From positions 372,001 through 436,000 of the forward strand of contig NZ_CP121464.1 in assembly GCF_029690045.1 (NCBI RefSeq): a DNA stretch of 64,000 nt. The letters run 5' to 3'. Made by a program: the position numbers and the translations under genes. The notes under the pieces were generated by a model, which had not been told where the DNA came from, did not search any database, and was given only the letters and a program-made list of their open reading frames with translations. This document shows positions 12,594 through 20,099 of the stretch, one piece after another; positions within the stretch are counted from its first letter, which is position 1; each line of letters starts with the position of its first letter. This stretch comes from Janthinobacterium rivuli (lineage in GTDB: Bacteria; Pseudomonadota; Gammaproteobacteria; Burkholderiales; Burkholderiaceae_D).

Positions 12594-12614
12594 CTTCAAC
12601 CCGATAGGACACAC

Positions 12615-13034
12615 ATGGCACACACAATTCACGTTGACGTGGTTTCCGCTGAAGAACTGATTTTTTCAGGTGAAGCAGAATTCGTCGCGTTGCCGGGTGA
12701 ACAAGGCGAGCTGGGTATCTACCCACGCCACACGCCTTTGATTACCCGCATCCGTCCGGGCGCGGTCCGCATCAAGGTAGTCGGCCAGGCTGAAGAAGAG
12801 TTCGTCTTCGTTGCCGGCGGCCTGCTGGAAGTGCAACCGGATACCGTGACCGTCCTGGCCGATACCGCGATCCGCGGTCACGACCTCGACGAAGCGAAAG
12901 CGCTGGAAGCGAAGAAGTTGGCGGAAGAAAATATCCACAACAAGGATTCGGGCATCGACTACGCGCAAGCGCAAGCCGAGCTGGCCAGCGCGATTGCGCA
13001 ACTGGCAGCGATCCAGAAGCTGCGCAAGATGTAA
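12615..13034 (+). CDS. atpC: ATP synthase F1 subunit epsilon
   Basis: The 139-residue subunit has the N-terminal beta-sandwich (with [19 protein letters not shown] near 25-43) and a C-terminal helical pair rich in Ala and Glu. Epsilon couples the rotor to the c-ring and inhibits ATP hydrolysis. It is the last gene of the operon; a terminator follows 19 bp later. Confidence 0.96.
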   Translation: MAHTIHVDVVSAEELIFSGEAEFVALPGEQGELGIYPRHTPLITRIRPGAVRIKVVGQAEEEFVFVAGGLLEVQPDTVTVLADTAIRGHDLDEAKALEAKKLAEENIHNKDSGIDYAQAQAELASAIAQLAAIQKLRKM

Positions 13035-13053
13035 TTCATCTGCGCCGCACAAG

Positions 13054-13081
13054 AAAGGCAGCCTTCGGGCTGCCTTTTTTT
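13054..13081 (+). terminator. Rho-independent terminator of the atp operon
   Basis: GGCAGCC-TTCG-GGCTGCC is followed by seven T residues. The stem is extended by A-T pairs. The UUCG-type loop and U tract are textbook. The convergent rsgA gene ends 10 bp beyond. Confidence 0.95.
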
Positions 13082-13090
13082 ATGCAGAAA

Positions 13091-14155
13091 TCAGCGGCGC
13101 TTGTCCTTGCCCCTTTCCAGTCCCGCCTTCAATACCGTCTTCCACCTGGCGCGCGCGGCGATGCGCTCGAGCGGCGTCTCCTCGATACGGCGCGCGTCAC
13201 GCAGCAGCTTGTGATAATTGCGCAGGCGGTCCGCATCGACGGCGCCGCGTACGGCGCAACCGGGCTCGCTGGCATGCCGGCAATCGCGGAACTGGCACGT
13301 CGCCGCCAGCGCCGCGATGTCGTCGAACGTGGCCGCCAGCGTATCCGCATCGGCATCGGCGCGCCAGCTGCGCAAGCCCGGCGTGTCGATGATGCAGGCG
13401 CCGCTGGCGCACAGGTGCAGCGAGCGGGCCGTCGTCGTATGCCGGCCGCGCCCGTCGCCATGGCGCACGCCGTTGGTTGCCTGCTCCGTCGCGCATAAAG
13501 TATTGGTCAGGCTGGACTTGCCGGCGCCCGATGAACCGAGCAGCACCAGGGTCTGGCCCGCACCCAGCCACGGTGCCAGGATGGCCACGTCATATGCATG
13601 GCGCGTATCGATGGCAAACAGGGGCACGTGTGGCGGCAGGCGCTGTCTGAGCTGCGCCAGCTTGCCCGGCACGTCGTCGGCCACGTCGGCCTTGCTCAGC
13701 ACCACCACGGGGCTGACCTGGGCCGCCAGCACGATGGACAGATAGCGCTCCAGGCGGCGCGGATTAAAATCTTCGTCCAGTCCCATCACCAGCAGGGCCG
13801 TATCGACATTGCTGGCGAGCAGTTGGCGCCGGCCGTCATTGCCGCGCCGGGCGATTTGCGTGACTGGGGATAAGTGCGCCGTTATCCACAGCGTAGCGTG
13901 CGCGTCGGGTTCGGCGGCGACCCAGTCGCCGACAGTAAGAATATGGTCTTGCACCTGCAGCTGATGCAGCAGGCGCGGCAGGATTTGCGCCGGCTGTTCC
14001 AGGATGCCGTCGTGCACGCCGATGCTGTCGCGGTGCACGGCGCAAACGCGCAGCAGTTGGGCGGTTGGGGAAGAGAGTTCGAGTTGGGTGGCTGCGCTGG
14101 CGATGGCCTGCTGCAGCCCGATAAGGCGTAGTTGCGCAAAATCGAATGCGATCAT
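13091..14155 (-). CDS. rsgA: Ribosome small-subunit-dependent GTPase RsgA (YjeQ) family
   Basis: The 354-residue protein has the circularly permuted GTPase order of RsgA: an N-terminal OB-like part, then G4 (VLSKAD), then G1 (GSSGAGKSS), then G3 (DTPGLR). A C-terminal zinc-binding region follows with CQFRDCRHASEPGC. RsgA assists late maturation of the 30S subunit. The longer and rather divergent N-terminus suggests this may be a paralogue in the same family. An unusual hairpin-rich leader with a short upstream reading frame lies in front. Confidence 0.88.
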   Translation of the reverse strand: MIAFDFAQLRLIGLQQAIASAATQLELSSPTAQLLRVCAVHRDSIGVHDGILEQPAQILPRLLHQLQVQDHILTVGDWVAAEPDAHATLWITAHLSPVTQIARRGNDGRRQLLASNVDTALLVMGLDEDFNPRRLERYLSIVLAAQVSPVVVLSKADVADDVPGKLAQLRQRLPPHVPLFAIDTRHAYDVAILAPWLGAGQTLVLLGSSGAGKSSLTNTLCATEQATNGVRHGDGRGRHTTTARSLHLCASGACIIDTPGLRSWRADADADTLAATFDDIAALAATCQFRDCRHASEPGCAVRGAVDADRLRNYHKLLRDARRIEETPLERIAARARWKTVLKAGLERGKDKRR

Positions 14156-14179
14156 GGTAGCGTGATTCCAGATTCTGTC

Positions 14180-14303
14180 GTCCGCGTGCGGACATGAAGC
14201 CTGCGCGTGCAGGCACCGCCAGTCGCCATGACTGGCACGAAAGAAGGGGAACGTCGGCTACGCGATCACGCGTATGGGGAATGTCGAGCTAAAAAGGCTT
14301 AGC
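14180..14303 (-). promoter_or_regulatory. Five-hairpin structured leader upstream of rsgA
   Basis: In the untranslated stretch before rsgA, five short hairpins with perfect stems follow one another: 14288-14303, 14259-14274, 14219-14235, 14199-14214 and 14180-14193 (5-6 bp stems; loops of 6, 4, 5, 4 and 2 nt). The first two, in transcript order, are each followed by a GACRTTCCCC stretch, so that unit is duplicated with a 30-nt period. No RNA family known to me fits. A structured 5' leader is the simplest reading; function unknown. Confidence 0.6.
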
Positions 14304-14318
14304 AGGGGAAAACAGTGA

Positions 14319-14357
14319 TCAGGCAGCCGACAGCACGGCAGTATCCGAATGGCGCAT
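14319..14357 (-). CDS. Possible 12-codon leader peptide upstream of the rsgA leader
   Basis: An ATG with a strong GAGGAGT ribosome site (complement of 14365-14371) opens a frame coding MRHSDTAVLSAA and then TGA. It lies 163 bp before rsgA on the same strand, directly in front of the hairpin block. It could be a regulatory leader peptide or a chance frame; the ribosome site and position are the only support. Confidence 0.4.
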   Translation of the reverse strand: MRHSDTAVLSAA

Positions 14358-14432
14358 GTTGTCTACTCCTCAAGTGTGATGGAAAACCCCAGTGTGCCAG
14401 CGGCGTGCGCCGGCGTCAACGGAAGGTGTGGC

Positions 14433-14996
14433 TCAGCTGCACATGCCGTAAGCCTGGCGCTCGGGGAAGTAACGGTACGTAAACGTGCGCACCGGATAGC
14501 GCTTGCCGGCGATGAGCATGTCGGGCATCGACAGGTCAAAGCGCCGCGGCAGCTGGCGCGGCAGTTGCAGGCGCAGGCGCCACTGGGTTTCGGCGCTTGA
14601 ACCGACGGCGGAAAACATGATGGGCAAGGTCTCGATGACGTCGACGATTTCCGCCTTGCGGTTCATGGCGCGCTGGTAGATGGTCAGCACTTTCGCTTCG
14701 GCGAAGGGGGGCTTTTTCGGCTCTTCCAGCAGGAAGGACAGGCGCGTGAAACTGGCTTGCGTGCCGATGGGAAGCGTAAAAATCAGCGCCAGCTCCGTGC
14801 CGCCTTCCTTCAGGGTGACGGGTGGCGTGGCATACACGCTGATACCGCGCGGCAGCTCGAAGCGTGAACCCTCCGTCCACGTCTTGCACTCGGGCGTCGT
14901 GGCCTGGTACAGGCTGGGCGCCGTGTAGTCGTTGCAGGCGGAAACCAGCAGCAGCAGGGGCAGGGCAAGCAGGGCGGAACGGCGCATGGAAGTCAC
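14433..14996 (-). CDS. Predicted outer-membrane or periplasmic lipoprotein, function unknown
   Basis: The 187-residue product begins with a type II signal peptide whose lipobox LVSAC puts the lipid-modified cysteine near residue 21. The rest contains no domain I recognise; it has a proline-rich middle and a Cys two residues before the end. It is last in a run of six minus-strand genes with DUF350, SPFH, DUF4178 and speD, 54 bp after speD, so it may belong to that membrane/polyamine system. Confidence 0.7.
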   Translation of the reverse strand: MTSMRRSALLALPLLLLVSACNDYTAPSLYQATTPECKTWTEGSRFELPRGISVYATPPVTLKEGGTELALIFTLPIGTQASFTRLSFLLEEPKKPPFAEAKVLTIYQRAMNRKAEIVDVIETLPIMFSAVGSSAETQWRLRLQLPRQLPRRFDLSMPDMLIAGKRYPVRTFTYRYFPERQAYGMCS

Positions 14997-15050
14997 GGTT
15001 GGGATATGAGCCGACAGTGTAAGCGATCCCCCCGCGTTCCACCAGCGGGC

Positions 15051-15422
15051 TTATGCTTGCCCGGGTGGCGCGCGCCGCACGGACTGCAGCTGGCAGTGCG
15101 CGGCCTGCAGCGCATCCTTGATGGCATCGAGCGCCAGTTGCGGCCGCGCCGCGCCGCACATGAAGATATCGACGGCGGCAAAGCCGCATTCCGGCCACGT
15201 GTGGATGGAGATATGCGATTCGGCCAGCAGCACCACGCCGGTGACGCCCTGGCCGGCGCCAAAGCTGTGGAAATGGCTGTGCAGTACTTGCGCGCCAGCC
15301 GCGACGGCCGCATCGCGCAGCAGGCGCTCGAGCGCGGCGCCGTCGCGCAGGCGTTCCGGCGCGATACCCGACAAATCGGCCAGCAAGTGGGTGCCCAGGG
15401 GCAGATGCGGTGTGGCTGTCAT
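15051..15422 (-). CDS. speD: S-adenosylmethionine decarboxylase proenzyme (prokaryotic short form)
   Basis: The 123-residue protein is a short-form AdoMet decarboxylase, which self-cleaves to make a pyruvoyl cofactor and yields decarboxylated AdoMet, the aminopropyl donor for spermidine synthesis. The cleavage serine is S69 in LLAESHISIHTWPE, and the region continues FAAVDIFMCG. It starts 2 bp after the small membrane peptide gene and belongs to the DUF350-SPFH-DUF4178 operon. A membrane-fused aminopropyltransferase is encoded divergently, so both steps of aminopropyl transfer are in the cluster. Confidence 0.93.
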   Translation of the reverse strand: MTATPHLPLGTHLLADLSGIAPERLRDGAALERLLRDAAVAAGAQVLHSHFHSFGAGQGVTGVVLLAESHISIHTWPECGFAAVDIFMCGAARPQLALDAIKDALQAAHCQLQSVRRAPPGQA

Positions 15423-15424
15423 GC

Positions 15425-15595
15425 TTACTTGTGGCTGCCGCCGCTGGAACCGCCGCCATAGCTGCCGCCGCCGCTGCCCGTACGCGAACTCCAGCTGCTG
15501 CCGCTGCTGCTGCCGGCCACCTTGAACATGCGCACCCAGTTGGCGGCCGTGACACTGAAGGTCACCATCAGGGCATAGATCACGTATTTACTCAT
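15425..15595 (-). CDS. Small membrane peptide with Ser/Gly-rich tail
   Basis: The 56-residue product has one N-terminal membrane helix (YVIYALMVTFSVTAANWV) and then a low-complexity tail of Gly and Ser ending in His-Lys. I choose the ATG at 15595, whose ATGA overlaps the DUF4178 stop; a longer frame to 15667 would overlap that gene widely. The tail resembles the disordered ends of small membrane-anchored accessory proteins. No function is recognised; its fixed place between DUF4178 and speD suggests it is part of the system. Confidence 0.65.
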   Translation of the reverse strand: MSKYVIYALMVTFSVTAANWVRMFKVAGSSSGSSWSSRTGSGGGSYGGGSSGGSHK

Positions 15596-17055
15596 GGGGG
15601 ATTCTTTGCATTCTTGTCGAGAAAAGCGGCGGGCAGGAACAGCGCCAGGCAGCCCAGCAAACTCCACATCAGGGTGCTGGAGAACGAGACAAACATCGGG
15701 ATCGCATTCAGGACCAGCACGATGACGATGAAGACCTTGGCGATGCCGCGGTGGCTCAGCTGGATATTCGTCGTTTTGCTGGCGCCATGGAAGGCGGCGC
15801 CGAACCAGGCGGCCATCTGGTCATAGGCGACGGGCACGGAGCGCGACCAGGTCATTTCCTCACCGGTGAGCTCCGCCGCCAGTTTGGTCTGCCCCTGCTC
15901 GAATTCATGCACATGCGTGCTGTCGCCGACGGCCACTTTCCAGTTGAAGGCGCCCGCCGCATACACGACCTGCGAGCCGTAGTCATACAGTTTGCGGTAG
16001 GTGGCGCCATCGAGCGTGCAGGTAGCGGCGTCCAGCGATGCCCAGTTGGGCCAGTTCGGCAGCACGTTCGAGCGCGACCAGCCATCGTCCGTCTCCACCA
16101 GCCAGAAGAAGCCGGCGCGCGCGTTGTACAGCAGGTATTCGTTCCACTCGCTGCCTTCGTCGTCGGCGCGGCGCATCATGCCGATCACCGTGAAATCGAC
16201 ATTGCTGATCTTTGCGCTGGCGCCCAGTTCCAGCGTGATGTCGGCGTTGTCGTGCACCTGCTTGCCGATGGCCAGCACTTGCGCTTCCTGGCCGCTGGCG
16301 TCGAGCTGCGCATGGCAGGCGGGGCACACGAGTTGCGCCGCCGCGCCAGGTACGTACTTGATGCCGCTGCCGCAGGACGGGCAGTCGAGCGCATCGAGCT
16401 TGCCGCGGTATTTGCCGGCGCTTTTGGCGATGGCATCGTCGTCGCGCAGCAGCTGGCACTGCAAACTATCCAGGGTGACGGCGACGCCCTGGTAGACGAC
16501 CGGTTGCGGACCATCCGTGTAGTCAAGCGTGACAAAGCTGGCGTAGTTGCGGAAGTCCGCCACCTGGATGCGCCAGCCGGCGCCCACCTTGAACGGCAGT
16601 TCGCCCTGGCCGGCGATGCATTCCGCGTTGCGGATCTCGGCCGCCGTGTATGGCTCGCCGCAGATCGTGTAGCGCTTGCCCGGCGCCAGCTCGCCAAAGA
16701 CGGGTAAGCTACCTTGCGTGCTGCGCTCGCGCGTCAAGGTGTACAGGCCGGATGAGTCGCCCAGCCACGCCGTGCTTGTATCGTCGAACAGCAGATACCA
16801 CTCGTTCCACGTGCCGGCGCTGTAGCGCTGCTGGATGCGGCCGACGACGGTGAAGTGCACGCCATCGTGCACGCCGGCCGTGCCGATCTGGATCGGCGTA
16901 TAGTCTTCCAGGACGGCCGACATCTTGCCCACGTCCCTGACGGAATCGGCGTCCTTGAGGATGGTGCTGTGGCAGTACTCGCACACGGCGAGCACGGAAG
17001 CATGTGAGCGGAAGTGAACTTCCGCGCCGCAGCTGGGACAGGAAACAGTTTGCAT
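15592..17055 (-). CDS. DUF4178 protein with zinc ribbons and C-terminal membrane helices
   Basis: The 487-residue protein has a zinc ribbon at the N-terminus (CPSC near 6-9 and CEYC near 26-29), a first DUF4178 domain (about 55-200), a second zinc ribbon (DCPSCGSG and CPAC, about 228-252), a second DUF4178 domain (about 265-400) and two hydrophobic helices near the C-terminus (about 440-480). DUF4178 proteins are often found with SPFH and polyamine-type genes; the biochemical role is unknown. It overlaps the small membrane gene by 4 bp and follows the SPFH gene by 21 bp. Confidence 0.85.
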   Translation of the reverse strand: MQTVSCPSCGAEVHFRSHASVLAVCEYCHSTILKDADSVRDVGKMSAVLEDYTPIQIGTAGVHDGVHFTVVGRIQQRYSAGTWNEWYLLFDDTSTAWLGDSSGLYTLTRERSTQGSLPVFGELAPGKRYTICGEPYTAAEIRNAECIAGQGELPFKVGAGWRIQVADFRNYASFVTLDYTDGPQPVVYQGVAVTLDSLQCQLLRDDDAIAKSAGKYRGKLDALDCPSCGSGIKYVPGAAAQLVCPACHAQLDASGQEAQVLAIGKQVHDNADITLELGASAKISNVDFTVIGMMRRADDEGSEWNEYLLYNARAGFFWLVETDDGWSRSNVLPNWPNWASLDAATCTLDGATYRKLYDYGSQVVYAAGAFNWKVAVGDSTHVHEFEQGQTKLAAELTGEEMTWSRSVPVAYDQMAAWFGAAFHGASKTTNIQLSHRGIAKVFIVIVLVLNAIPMFVSFSSTLMWSLLGCLALFLPAAFLDKNAKNPP

Positions 17056-17076
17056 GCAGTCGTATTTCGCTAATAT

Positions 17077-18114
17077 TTAGCCGATCAGTTTTTTCAGCAG
17101 TTCAGCCTTGGCGCCGTCGTAGTCGGCCGGCGAGATGAGACCCTTGTCGAGCAAGCCCTTGAGTTTTTCCAGGCGCGCTTCGATCGGCACTTCCGCAGGA
17201 GCCGGTGGCGCCGCAGGTGCGGCCGGAGCCGGCTGCTGCAGCGCGCCGCCCATGCTTTGCGCCATCACCTGGCCGATCGACAGCCCGGCGCCCAGTCCCG
17301 CACCGATACCGGCCATGCCGCCTTCGTTTTGTGCCGCCAGCGGGATCGCATTGGCCACCTGGAATTTCGTAAAGCCGCTCATCTTGTCGGCGCCCAGGCC
17401 GCCCTTCATGCCGGCCGAGATGCGCTCGTCGAGCGCCGCCTGCAATTCCTCGGGCAGGCTGATGCTGGCCACGTTGAATTCGTCGAGGCCCACGCCGTAG
17501 CGGGCGAATGCCTGCGCCAGGCCATCCTTGACTTCCTGCGCCATCAGCGCCTGGTTGGCCGCCATGTCGAGGAAGGGGACATTCGCGCCGCCCAGCGAGC
17601 TGGCCATGCTCGACATCAAAATACCGCGTAATTGATCTTCCACCTCGTCGCGCGTATAGACTTCGCGCGTGCCGCTGATCTCGGTGAAGAAGGTGCGGGC
17701 GTCGGCGATGCGGTACGAGTACATGCCGAAGGCGCGCACGCGGATCATGTCGAAATCCTTGTCGCGGATGGTGATCGGCTGCGGCGTGCCCCACTTGCGG
17801 CCCGTCTGCACGCGCGTGCTGAAGTAATACACGTCCGACTTGAACGGCGAATCGAACAGCTTGTCCCAGTTTTTCAGGTTGGTCAGCAGCGGTAAAGTCT
17901 GCGTCGTCAGTTTGTGCGTGCCGGGGCCAAAGACGTCGGCGATCTTGCCTTCATTGACGAAGACGGCGACCTGCGATTCGCGCACATTCAGGATGGCGCC
18001 GTTCTGGATCTCGAAATCCTGCATGGGGAAGCGCCAGGCCAGTACGCCTTCCGTCTCTTCGTTCCATTGCAGTACGTCGATAAACTGCTTCTTGATAAAG
18101 CTGCCGAGGCTCAT
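17077..18114 (-). CDS. SPFH/band-7 domain protein (YdjI-like) with C-terminal SHOCT-like motif
   Basis: The 345-residue protein contains an SPFH domain (about 25-235) of the type annotated as virion-core-protein-like or YdjI. A Gly/Ala/Pro-rich linker and a short terminal helical motif (LEKLKGLLDKGLISPADYDG) of SHOCT type follow. SPFH proteins form ring-like membrane scaffolds. In Bacillus, the related YdjI is recruited to membranes by zinc-ribbon and membrane partners, which is similar to the neighbouring DUF4178 and DUF350 genes here (analogy only). AAGGAC precedes the ATG. Confidence 0.88.
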   Translation of the reverse strand: MSLGSFIKKQFIDVLQWNEETEGVLAWRFPMQDFEIQNGAILNVRESQVAVFVNEGKIADVFGPGTHKLTTQTLPLLTNLKNWDKLFDSPFKSDVYYFSTRVQTGRKWGTPQPITIRDKDFDMIRVRAFGMYSYRIADARTFFTEISGTREVYTRDEVEDQLRGILMSSMASSLGGANVPFLDMAANQALMAQEVKDGLAQAFARYGVGLDEFNVASISLPEELQAALDERISAGMKGGLGADKMSGFTKFQVANAIPLAAQNEGGMAGIGAGLGAGLSIGQVMAQSMGGALQQPAPAAPAAPPAPAEVPIEARLEKLKGLLDKGLISPADYDGAKAELLKKLIG

Positions 18115-18141
18115 GATGGTGTCCTTGAATGAGGTAAAACG

Positions 18142-18528
18142 TCAGGAAATGCAGGCGGCGTTGATGGCGCCGATCGACAGGGAAATGGCGGCCAGCAAGC
18201 CGCCGAAAGCGCTGTTGTTCGATTCGATCTGGTCCTTCGACATGCGCAGCAGGCGCGTGGTGACCACATAGGCGAGCAATTGCACCACCATGGCGCCGAA
18301 GGCCCAGGCGAAGAATTGCTGGTAGCCGGCCGTGTGCATCAGGGACGAGGCGATGGTGGCGGAAAAGCCCAGCAGCGCGCCGCCCAGCGACAGGGCCGCC
18401 GCCTGGTTGCCCTGGCGGATCAGCAGTACTTCGTTATACGGTGTGACGCGCGTGTAGATGATAAAAAATACAATCAGCAGCGCGGCGGCCAGTAAAAGGT
18501 GGATCAGATAGTTTAGGATGTCGGGCAC
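18142..18528 (-). CDS. DUF350 (YjfL/UPF0719) inner-membrane protein
   Basis: The 128-residue protein has four membrane helices in the repeated two-helix pattern of DUF350. I prefer the GTG at 18528, which has a GCGAGGA ribosome site 6 nt upstream, over the ATG at 18549, which has none. It is the first gene of the minus-strand operon and faces the aminopropyltransferase gene across a gap of about 60 bp. DUF350 proteins occur beside SPFH, PspA-like and ATP-grasp or spermidine-type genes; their activity is not established. Confidence 0.85.
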   Translation of the reverse strand: MPDILNYLIHLLLAAALLIVFFIIYTRVTPYNEVLLIRQGNQAAALSLGGALLGFSATIASSLMHTAGYQQFFAWAFGAMVVQLLAYVVTTRLLRMSKDQIESNNSAFGGLLAAISLSIGAINAACIS

Positions 18529-18587
18529 GGCATTCCTCGCAATGAGCATTTGATAACGTCAACGCATATTAGAACAAAAAAAGTCCA

Positions 18588-20099
18588 ATGAACAAAAAGA
18601 TTCTGATTTTGTCCGTCTTCGTGGTCGCTTCCTGCGGCCTCGCCTATGAGCTGATCGCCGGCGCCATGTCCAGCTACCTGCTCGGCGACTCCATTCTGCA
18701 GTTTTCCACCATTATTGGCTGCTACCTGTTCGCCATGGGTGTGGGTGCTCACTTTTCAAAGTATGTCAAGGATGACGACGTGCTGTCGCGCTTCGTCGAC
18801 ATCGAACTGGCCGTGGGCTTGATCGGCGGCCTGTCGGCCGCCATCCTGTTCATGACCTTTTCGTGGATGGCCGCGCCATTTCGCACCTTATTGTATGTGA
18901 TGGTGTTCCTGATCGGCGCACTGGTCGGCATGGAAGTGCCGCTCGTGATGCGCGCCCTGAACACGCGCCAGACGGAATTTTCCGAGCTGGTCAGCCGCGT
19001 GCTGACCTTCGATTACCTGGGCGCGCTGGCCGTCTCCCTGCTGTTCCCGCTGGTGCTGTCGCCGTATCTGGGCCTGGTGCGCACGGGCTTTTTGTTCGGC
19101 ATGCTCAACGTGGGCGTGGGCCTGTGGAGCATTTATGTGTTCCGCGCCGAGCTGAAAAATCTCAGCGGGCGTCTGCTGCGCGCCTGCGCCGTGATGCTGC
19201 TGCTGATCGCCGGCTTTGCCATGTCGGACCGCATGGTGGCCTGGGGAGAACATGGCCTGTTCGGCGACCAGATCGTGTATTCCACCACCACGCCCTATCA
19301 GCGCCTGGTGATCACGCGCTGGAAGGACGATACGCGGCTGTACATCAACGGCAACCTGCAGTTTTCCTCGCGCGACGAGTACCGCTACCACGAGGCGCTG
19401 GTGCACCCCGTGCTCGAGGCCTTGCCGTGGGCGCGCCGCGTGCTGGTGCTGGGCGGCGGCGATGGCCTGGCCCTGCGCGAAATCCTGCGTTATCCACAGA
19501 TCGAACACGTCACCGTGGTCGACCTCGATCCGGCCATGACGGCCGCGTTTACTACGCGCCCGGAGCTGGCAAAGTTAAATAACAATTCGTTCTCGGACAA
19601 GCGCGTCACCGTCGTCAATGCCGATGCCGCCGTCTGGCTGCGCAATAACGGCGACATGTTCGACGCGGCCATCGTCGATTTCCCCGACCCGTCCAGCTTC
19701 GCGCTCGGCAAACTGTATTCGGTGCCGTTCTACGACCTGGTGAAAAAGCACCTGGCAGCCAAGGGCCTGATGGTGGTGCAATCGACGTCGCCGTTTTTTG
19801 CCCCGCACGCCTACTGGACCATCAATTCGACCTTGCGTGAAGTGGGCATGCGCACCTGGCCCTATCACGCCTACGTGCCCTCGTTCGGCGAATGGGGTTT
19901 TATCCTCGCTTCGCCCCAGCTCGACTACACACCGCCGACGACCTACCGCCTGCCGATGCGCTACCTGAATGCGGACACCACGCGCGAGATGTTCATCTTC
20001 CCGCCCGATATGCAGCCGCTGCCGATGGCGCCAAATCGCCTGAATACCCAGTCGCTCGTGCATGAATTTGAGCAGGACTGGAACCGGGTGATCCGCTGA
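18588..20099 (+). CDS. speE: Membrane-fused polyamine aminopropyltransferase (spermidine-synthase-like)
   Basis: The 503-residue protein joins seven membrane helices (residues 1-215) to a spermidine-synthase domain (about 225-480). The AdoMet-binding loop GGGDG is at 289-293 followed by VDLDP (311-315), and the aspartate motif IVDFPDPSS holds D364 and D367. The substrate residues diverge from classical SpeE, so the product may not be spermidine. The stop overlaps the next ATG (TGATG), coupling it to the FAD oxidoreductase. speD, which makes the aminopropyl donor, lies in the divergent operon. Confidence 0.88.
   Translation: MNKKILILSVFVVASCGLAYELIAGAMSSYLLGDSILQFSTIIGCYLFAMGVGAHFSKYVKDDDVLSRFVDIELAVGLIGGLSAAILFMTFSWMAAPFRTLLYVMVFLIGALVGMEVPLVMRALNTRQTEFSELVSRVLTFDYLGALAVSLLFPLVLSPYLGLVRTGFLFGMLNVGVGLWSIYVFRAELKNLSGRLLRACAVMLLLIAGFAMSDRMVAWGEHGLFGDQIVYSTTTPYQRLVITRWKDDTRLYINGNLQFSSRDEYRYHEALVHPVLEALPWARRVLVLGGGDGLALREILRYPQIEHVTVVDLDPAMTAAFTTRPELAKLNNNSFSDKRVTVVNADAAVWLRNNGDMFDAAIVDFPDPSSFALGKLYSVPFYDLVKKHLAAKGLMVVQSTSPFFAPHAYWTINSTLREVGMRTWPYHAYVPSFGEWGFILASPQLDYTPPTTYRLPMRYLNADTTREMFIFPPDMQPLPMAPNRLNTQSLVHEFEQDWNRVIR

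Noticed and set aside
13882..13890. Perfect DnaA box TTATCCACA, and another at 19490-19498
   Set aside because: Both are single copies inside coding sequence with no cluster or AT-rich partner, so they are not evidence for an origin.
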